From: Turnera subulata
Lineage: Eukaryota; Streptophyta; Magnoliopsida; Malpighiales; Passifloraceae
Length of the DNA: 64,000 bases
Reading direction: 5' to 3'
Assembly (NCBI GenBank): GCA_028386065.3
Contig: JAKUCV010006774.1
Coordinates: 1-64,000, forward strand
Under the pieces are notes generated by a model. It searched no databases. It was given only the letters and a program-made list of their open reading frames with translations, and had not been told where the DNA came from. Position numbers and translations under genes: made by a program. Shown here piece by piece: positions 58,158 through 64,000 of the stretch; the stretch's first letter is position 1, and the number at the start of each line of letters is the position of its first letter.

Positions 58158-59029
58158 TGATGGCTTGTATGAGGTTTTGGTTGTATGGGGAAACTGGGGG
58201 TTTGTGTGATGTTCTGTCAAGTTCTGGGTTTGTGTGATGGTTTGGGATTGGGAATTTCTGGGGTTGTTTGATGTATGGCCAAATTCTGGGGTTTGTTCTG
58301 CAAAATTTATGCCATTGTTGTTAATAAATTTGGGTGTAATGTGTTCATGTGATCACTGTAAATTGTATGGGAAATTCGCAAAGATAAAAGAGGTACATAT
58401 TCATTACAGCACACCCAGGTTCACTGCTTTTTGAAAACAAAATAACGAAGTCATTCACTAAGCAAAGATAAAAAGAGGTACATACTATGCATTACAACAC
58501 ACACATGTTCACCGCTTTTCCAAAACAAAATAACAAAGTCATTCACTAAGGTTGATGGCACAGTCAAAGCCATTACAAAAGCTGAAGGCACACACAAAGT
58601 CATTGACAAGTCATGATCAAAATACATATTTATTACAGCACACACATGTTCACTGCTTTTCAAAAAAAATATTGAAGGACATTCAAGTGTTCTTCTTCTT
58701 TGCGCCCAGGCCACAATAATTATCTACTGTCTTCTTCCTTTTGGTGCCTTGTTGACTCCTGGTGCATCTTCCAAACGCAACTGTGCTTGACCTTGTCAAA
58801 ATCTTCTCCCTTGTTGTCCTGTGAGAAGGCCCTGGGATATTTGGTTTATCTTGCATTGTTGTCTGCTGTGATTGACCTTCTACATTAAGACCATTGCCAA
58901 TACCAATAGCAGTACTTGCAGTATTGGAGTTGGCATCTACAATGGATTAAACAATTAAGTCATCAGTATCCAAATGAGTTATGCAAAGAATTAATAAACA
59001 ATAAACTTAAAAATTGCATGATATATTCA
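58158..59029. repeat. MULE-2 central spacer with three repeat units
   Basis: Units start at about 58382, 58466 and 58610 with 'aggtacatat..attacarcacac' and 'gttcaccgctttt'. The first two are 84 bp apart. No gene with a recognisable domain; the 3' end of the transposase is to the right. Confidence 0.65.
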
Positions 59030-61210
59030 CCTACCATGAGTCATGAATTCAGTAGTAGCAACATCAGACAGAACGTCATCACCAATTTCAACAAATGCTT
59101 CATCATCTAGTTCTTCAAGAACAGCCATTCCAGTAGCTGATGTTGGTTGTGAAGTTACTATTGCATGACCTCTTCCTCTCTCTCTCTCCCCATGTATCTT
59201 ACTCCACCCCTTCCTCTTCCAATAGAAGGGCCAACAGTTGAAGTTTGTATTGGGATGTGGTCAACATTGGAGGTAGTGGCCTGTGATTGATATTGGTGGT
59301 AGTGGCCTGTGATTGATTCATATGGGTGGTTTCAGCCTATGATTGATCCACATTCACGGCATTTGAATTCTGGCCAGCAGCCTACAAACAGAACACAAAT
59401 GCACAATCAAAACAACTGAAGACACTAGCACAGTCAGAACAACATTGAATTAGGAGCAATCAGTTTCAGTTCATTATCTGTTTTAGTTGAGGACAGGTTT
59501 TCCTATTATGCTTAGCTTTGTGACTGATTGTGCAGTGGGTCTTCCTTCTAGGCCTTGGAGGATTACCACGAGCATGTTCCCACCAACTCTCTTTTTCCCT
59601 CTTGGTGCTCTTCTTCCTACCAGGCATCTTATCGCATATTGGTGGCAACAAATCTGGCTTACCAGTGTGTGGCCAGAATTTCCTGCCTCTAACAGGTTCT
59701 ATAGATGGCTCACAGGATTTCTCATACTTATCTAGTGTATACCACTCGCTCACAAAGTCAGAAACAGGTAATTTTTGTCGATGTATCACACATATTGCAT
59801 ACACACACGGTATACCAGTCAAGTCCCAACCCTTACAACTGCAGCTACCTTTCTTCATACTAACAACATACTGTTCTGCTCCGCAAACTACCTCATAATT
59901 TTCCTGACCATGAAAATCTACAACAAAACTACATGCTATATCTTCATAGTACCTTATTTTTTCCCATACTTTAGGCGCCACACCTTCTTTGAACATCCCT
60001 GTTCTCCCCCTCTTATCCCTCATTCTGTTTCCTACCAACTTTCTAATAATTTCCATAACAGACACAATACTCTTGTACCTAGCCTTAATAATCCAAGCAT
60101 TAAATGTCTCACTCATATTATTGTCAACCACATCATACTTGGGCACAGTTCTGAAAAAAGCTTTACACCAGAATTTAGGATTTACCTCTAGGAATTCTTT
60201 CTTTGCGTCCTCTGAAATCTGACCTAGTTTCTCTATTCCTCGTTAAAATCAAGCTCACATGTCGCTTTGCAAGTCCTCTAGAATTGCACTTGTAGATTAT
60301 CTCCCTTCCAGTTTTTCCTCCACTTGGTATATATGTGCCTGGCACATCGCCTGTGCTCTGCATAGGGCATCAACTCGGCTACTGCTGCAATAAGACCCTA
60401 CAGTAATCAAAACAATTACCCAACAATCAATAAACCAACCAATTCAGTGTTTGGAAAACCAGTAATGCAAACAATGAGCTTACCTTCTGTTGGTCACTTA
60501 TAAAGGTCCACCCATCTCTTAGCCCCATACGGATGCCTAAGTCTGACATTAATGAAAGCAGAAATCCCTCCACGTCTCCCTCCTCTCATAGTTGACAACA
60601 CACCAAGCAATGGGATACATTTGGTTATTTGCATCCCTCCCCACTGCTGACAAGATCTGACCCTTGAAAGGACCCTTCAAAAAACACCCATCAAGTCCAA
60701 CAACGCGCCTGCAACCCTCCAAAAATCCCTTCTTCACCGAATCAAAGCAGACATACATTGCCTTAAACCTTCGGCTACTTTCTTCAGTTTCAGTTGAGGT
60801 GACATATATTGTACTTCCCAGATTACTTTGCCTTAATGCATAATCCTCCAGTCTCTTGAACTCAACAACCACATCCCCATTGTAATATTTCTGCACTTCT
60901 TCTTTGGCATCTCTACACTGGTGGTGTGAAACCTCAAACTTTAATTTCTCTCTAACATTATCAATCATATCCCCAGGTCTCATTTGCAAAGTAAACTTTC
61001 CCTTTGTCCGGATGAAGTGCTCGACCAAGAACTTGTAAGTTAACCTCGTATTAGTCCGTGCATATCCACAATTGGTGTCATGCATCTTACATGTCTTTAA
61101 TCTCCACCTCCTCCTAGTACTTCCAAGTGTGGAAACATGAAGTCTCTATGGACAGCCTTCCTCAGCACAGATTGCAGTTAGCTTTTTGAGAGTGTCCTGG
61201 CAAATATATA
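59030..61210 (-). pseudogene. MuDR-type MULE transposase, degraded
   Basis: On the minus strand: an N-terminal MuDR DNA-binding part (61085-61210; a TAG replaces Trp of a CPWRLH motif at about 61148). The DDE core start follows (VVGLDGCFLKGPFKGQ, 60549-61085), then a middle section in shifted frames with a probable intron near 60400-60485 (FISDQQK, AELMPYAEHR). The C-terminal part (59466-60146) has DNNMSETFNAWI and a SWIM finger whose His is Tyr (CSCKGWDLTGIPCVYAI). The tail knuckle also lacks a cysteine. Remaining tail exons extend to about 59030. Multiple lesions make it inactive. Confidence 0.82.
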
Positions 61211-62284
61211 AACTGTCAGGACACACCCCTAATATACATCTGTATCAAATAATTAATACAAACCCAGAATTCTCTTACTCACCTTAATAATTAATACAAA
61301 CTCAGAATTTATGAACAACACCATTTACAAACATGGAAATAACATGCCAATTAGGCAACTACAACTAAACATCATTCACAGACACAACACAAAGACACAT
61401 GCCAACATCATACACACATGCGAATTCTGCACCCTAGAATTAAACAAACAACAATACCCACACAGCAATACCCACACGGAAGTCACACACAGAAGCCACA
61501 CATAGAGATTATTTTATTAATTTTCTAGAAAAAGCACTGCAACAGCACAGAAGGGTATTTTGGTGAACTTGCACAGGATGAAAACCCTAGAATATTGTAC
61601 GGTTGACAACTGTGGATTCCCTGTCTATTTCCTATGTTAAACACTTTAAAGAAAGGTATCTTACCTTTTCCTTTCGCCACCTGATGCCTCTGGCACGCCC
61701 GGCTGTGCTCGATGTGTCTCTTCTATCTTCTCTCAATTTTTCTTCCTCCTCAATCTCGAATTTTGCACCATTCGTCTTTCGCACGCCTGAACTATGTGCC
61801 CGAAACCCGTCTTCGTCGTCGACGTCTTCGGATTCAGCGTCTCTTTTCGCTTCTACACCTTCGCTTAGGGTTTCGCAGGCGGCTCGATTAGGGTATCTAT
61901 TTGGGGCTTCTGGTACGGGGTTTCTTCTCAATGTGGATTCCCATTACGGTTTTGATTGAGGCGAAGAATCGATTAGGTTTCGATTGGATTTTAGGGTTTC
62001 GATTTTCAAATAGGGTACGGGTTGAGGAGAGGAATCGATTGGATTTGTGGGTTTCGCTGCAAGGGTTTGAACTAGGGTATGGATTCAACAGTTTCACCTT
62101 CAATTACTACATCGATTCAGTGAGAAAGTCGAATTCGGCCTACCTAGGGTTCTGGGTTTTTGGGGGAAAGAGGAACGAGTTTGGGGAATGCAATTGAAAA
62201 TGTGGAAAGCAACCACTTAGCCTTTGAAATCGAAATGCCCCCCTCTGCTTTCCTTTCACTGTAAAACGGCACAGTATTGTTGGT
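61211..62284. other. MULE-2 right interior, no certain gene
   Basis: A minus-strand ORF (61632-61931, Arg/Glu-rich, 99 aa) lies upstream of the transposase and might be a 5' exon. No domain is recognisable, so it is not called. Confidence 0.4.
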
Positions 62285-62628
62285 TAATTTATTTTTAAAA
62301 AAGAAGAAAAAAATGAACTGGGTGGGCAGGTTAGCTGGTGCATATTGGACGGGTTTTCGGGGTAACGGGGCTGGATTCGTGTCGGTAGGGAACAGTACTA
62401 GGGGCGAGCGGACTGTGGGGCCCACTAATCCATCGTGTCAACCCACGTCATCAAAACGGTGTAGTCTCAACTCCAAACGACTTCGTTTCGGCGCGGCACG
62501 TCGGCAGGTGCCTGACCGAGGGACTATGACTGGCCTGCCCACTTAAACTCGGGGTACGTGACCGTCCAAATAGAAAGTCAGGGACCTAAAATGGCTAAAA
62601 CCTTAAACATCGGATACTGAAAACCCAA
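62285..62628 (-). repeat. MULE-2 right TIR
   Basis: Reverse-complement partner of 56967-57330; outer end gaaaaccc at about 62619-62626. Confidence 0.85.
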
Positions 62629-63582
62629 AAAGTCCTTTCTTTTTTCCTTAGCTCTTTTTTTTTTTTTGAACCACCACATTGGTTGCTCCCTTTCTCTTCC
62701 AATCTTATTTAAAAAAATGAAATAAAATTTATTGTCAGAAACTAATAGTTCCTGTTTCTTTTTGTAATTCATATGTAATTCTGATATTAATGAAGATATT
62801 TGTGCCACTTTATTTATTTTTTATTTATTAATATTCCCTTTTTCCTTTAGAATAGAGTATACTATTAAGTGAAAATTTCAGAATTTCAGGCTTGAAGGCA
62901 CACACTACAAACGGCATTGGAGCAAATTTTATTGTGCTCAAAATGCACCAAGCACGAAGTGGCTTGCTCAAAAGAAAAAGAAAAAAAGAAAAGAAAACTG
63001 TACCCGGCGTGCCAAAGAGGTAGTTATAGCCATTCTAAAAGATAAAGAAAAATATAAAACCCCAAGTAGGAAAAAGAGGAAACTTTGATTAATTAGAGTA
63101 ATATGCCACAGCTTTGAGTATTATAAATTTTCAACAAAAAATTGAAATTAAATACAAAAGTGTACTTTACTGCACTTGCGCATCTCCACATATGGTTCCA
63201 TATTACAAGGCTGAATTTGCATTCACAGGACCAATACATGACCAAGCAATAACGAGGATGCAAAGGTCAAAAACACCAGGCATATGTTAATCAACACTAC
63301 AACCCAGGTTCTCATACGCTTTCAGTAGAAAAATGTAGCTGGTGTTACTAAGGCAGAAAGTGGAGCCACATATTAGTGATATAGATTGACACAAAACTTG
63401 ACAAAAAAAAGATGCAGACAACTTGGAACCCCGAGACAGATTCCACACAACTAATGAGTTGAAAGGCAATCCATTGAAACGATCGTATGTTGCTTTTTTA
63501 AGCATTGCTTGCTGGGGGGAAGTCCATTAGCAGCCATGGGTGGGAGGCAACCAAGATTTCCTCTTCTTTTATATCTGACATG
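62629..63582. other. Intergenic and presumed 3' UTR of the kinase
   Basis: AT-rich, no recognised domain. The right part (about 63170-63582) may be the 3' untranslated region of the kinase gene on the minus strand. Confidence 0.5.
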
Positions 63583-63861
63583 CTACCGCTGAACCCCGAT
63601 GCCCCTCTTTGCTCTAGGTGGAGTTCCAGGTGCCGCGCGGGAACTCTGGTTTGGCTGTGCAATTGGGTCATACTTTTGTGAAGCAAGGTAACTCAGAGCA
63701 GTTACAACATCAGCTATGCCAGGTCTCATGTTTGGCTGCTCCTGAACACACATTGCAGCAACTGCAAGGGCCTGGAACAAACCCCTTCGAGGATACTGAT
63801 CTTGGAGCATTGGATCAGCCATTCGCGTAAATTTTCTTCGGTCCTTGAACAGTGGTCTCGC
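63583..63861 (-). CDS. Receptor-like cytoplasmic kinase (class VII, PBS1/PBL-like), last exon
   Basis: The exon begins after an AG acceptor (63862-63863). It encodes [32 protein letters not shown] and [18 protein letters not shown], the C-lobe end (subdomains X-XI) of RLCK-VII kinases. A basic, Pro-rich tail ends GIGVQR-stop. These Ser/Thr kinases act at the plasma membrane in immune and growth signalling; the family is usually N-acylated, but the N-terminus is outside the window. The frame is intact. The rest of the gene lies beyond 64000, and 63864-64000 reads as intron. Confidence 0.85.
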   Translation of the reverse strand, partial: ARPLFKDRRKFTRMADPMLQDQYPRRGLFQALAVAAMCVQEQPNMRPGIADVVTALSYLASQKYDPIAQPNQSSRAAPGTPPRAKRGIGVQR

Positions 63862-64000
63862 CTGCAATAAAAGCAGCAGACACACAGTAAGCATAACCAA
63901 GCAGCCAATCTCTCTAATTTTAAACAAAGTTATGTATAATTAATTACAAGGGCCTCTGCCAGTCCAGTAACAAGCTAATGTTGGGTTAAATATTCTTAGT

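Larger units (their letters stand above)
56967..62628 (-). mobile_element. MULE-2: Mutator-like element with MuDR-type transposase and GRF gene
   Basis: Inverted ends of about 340 bp (56967-57330 and 62285-62628) both begin gggtttt and share long GC-rich phrases such as 'gggttgacacgatggatta' and 'ggagttgagactacaccg'. Inside are a plus-strand GRF zinc-finger gene at the left and a minus-strand transposase at the right, converging on a spacer with repeats. A clear target-site duplication was not found because the outer ends lie in T/A runs. Confidence 0.85.

Noticed and set aside
58700..59110. Plus-strand ORFs of 62-64 aa between the MULE-2 genes
   Set aside because: They lie opposite the transposase tail and repeat units and have no domain.

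Overview
The window is nuclear DNA from a flowering plant, most likely a eudicot. The evidence is multi-exon genes with GT-AG introns that are typical plant families (lambda glutathione transferase, a plant TBC Rab-GAP, a class VII receptor-like cytoplasmic kinase), in a matrix of LINE, Ty1-copia, Mutator-like (MULE), SINE, MITE and caulimovirid sequence. The species cannot be fixed from sequence alone. One assembly gap (64 N) lies at 27920-27983.

Layout. 1-5050: decayed LTR-like DNA around a broken LINE on the minus strand. 7082-12960: a MULE with terminal inverted repeats (TIRs) of about 750 bp and a FAR1-type transposase carrying two frameshifts. 13216-17758: two lambda GST copies in tandem. 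The first lacks the exons for the catalytic cysteine; the second is complete (10 exons, 240 aa). 19166-19403: a MITE. 19605-45475: a nested stack. An old copia element (19605-22893, with its 5' LTR continuing at 45331-45475) appears split by a block bounded by 140-bp imperfect inverted repeats (22944-23085 and 45190-45322). That block holds an endogenous caulimovirid, and a younger copia element (23280-31800, TSD GCTAG) sits inside the caulimovirid. 45647-46068: a hAT-type MITE with a perfect 8-bp TSD. 47208-56464 (minus): a TBC-domain Rab-GAP gene with at least 17 coding exons. 56967-62628: a second MULE with a MuDR-type transposase relic and a GRF zinc-finger companion gene. 63583-63861: the last coding exon of a receptor-like cytoplasmic kinase running off the right edge.

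The caulimovirid is in three pieces: a short plus-strand piece (end of ORF2 plus promoter), a minus-strand partial genome starting at the tRNA primer-binding site, and a minus-strand circularly permuted full genome of about 7.01 kb. It looks petuvirus/florendovirus-like: one long polyprotein (movement protein, coiled coil, coat protein with zinc knuckle, protease, RT, RNase H) plus a small downstream ORF. Every coding region is broken. Four in-frame stops are shared at the same positions in both large copies, so the decay predates the duplication or both copies came from one defective template.

The least expected signal is a scattered set of 13-25 bp insertions, each mostly an A-tail with a few unique bases and flanked by 12-20 bp direct repeats (8244, 10208, 15978, 18054, 18920, 50563, 53119). 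They look like extremely 5'-truncated retroposons. One of them frameshifts the first MULE transposase. No cellular operon or multi-gene pathway is present; the host genes here are independent transcription units.
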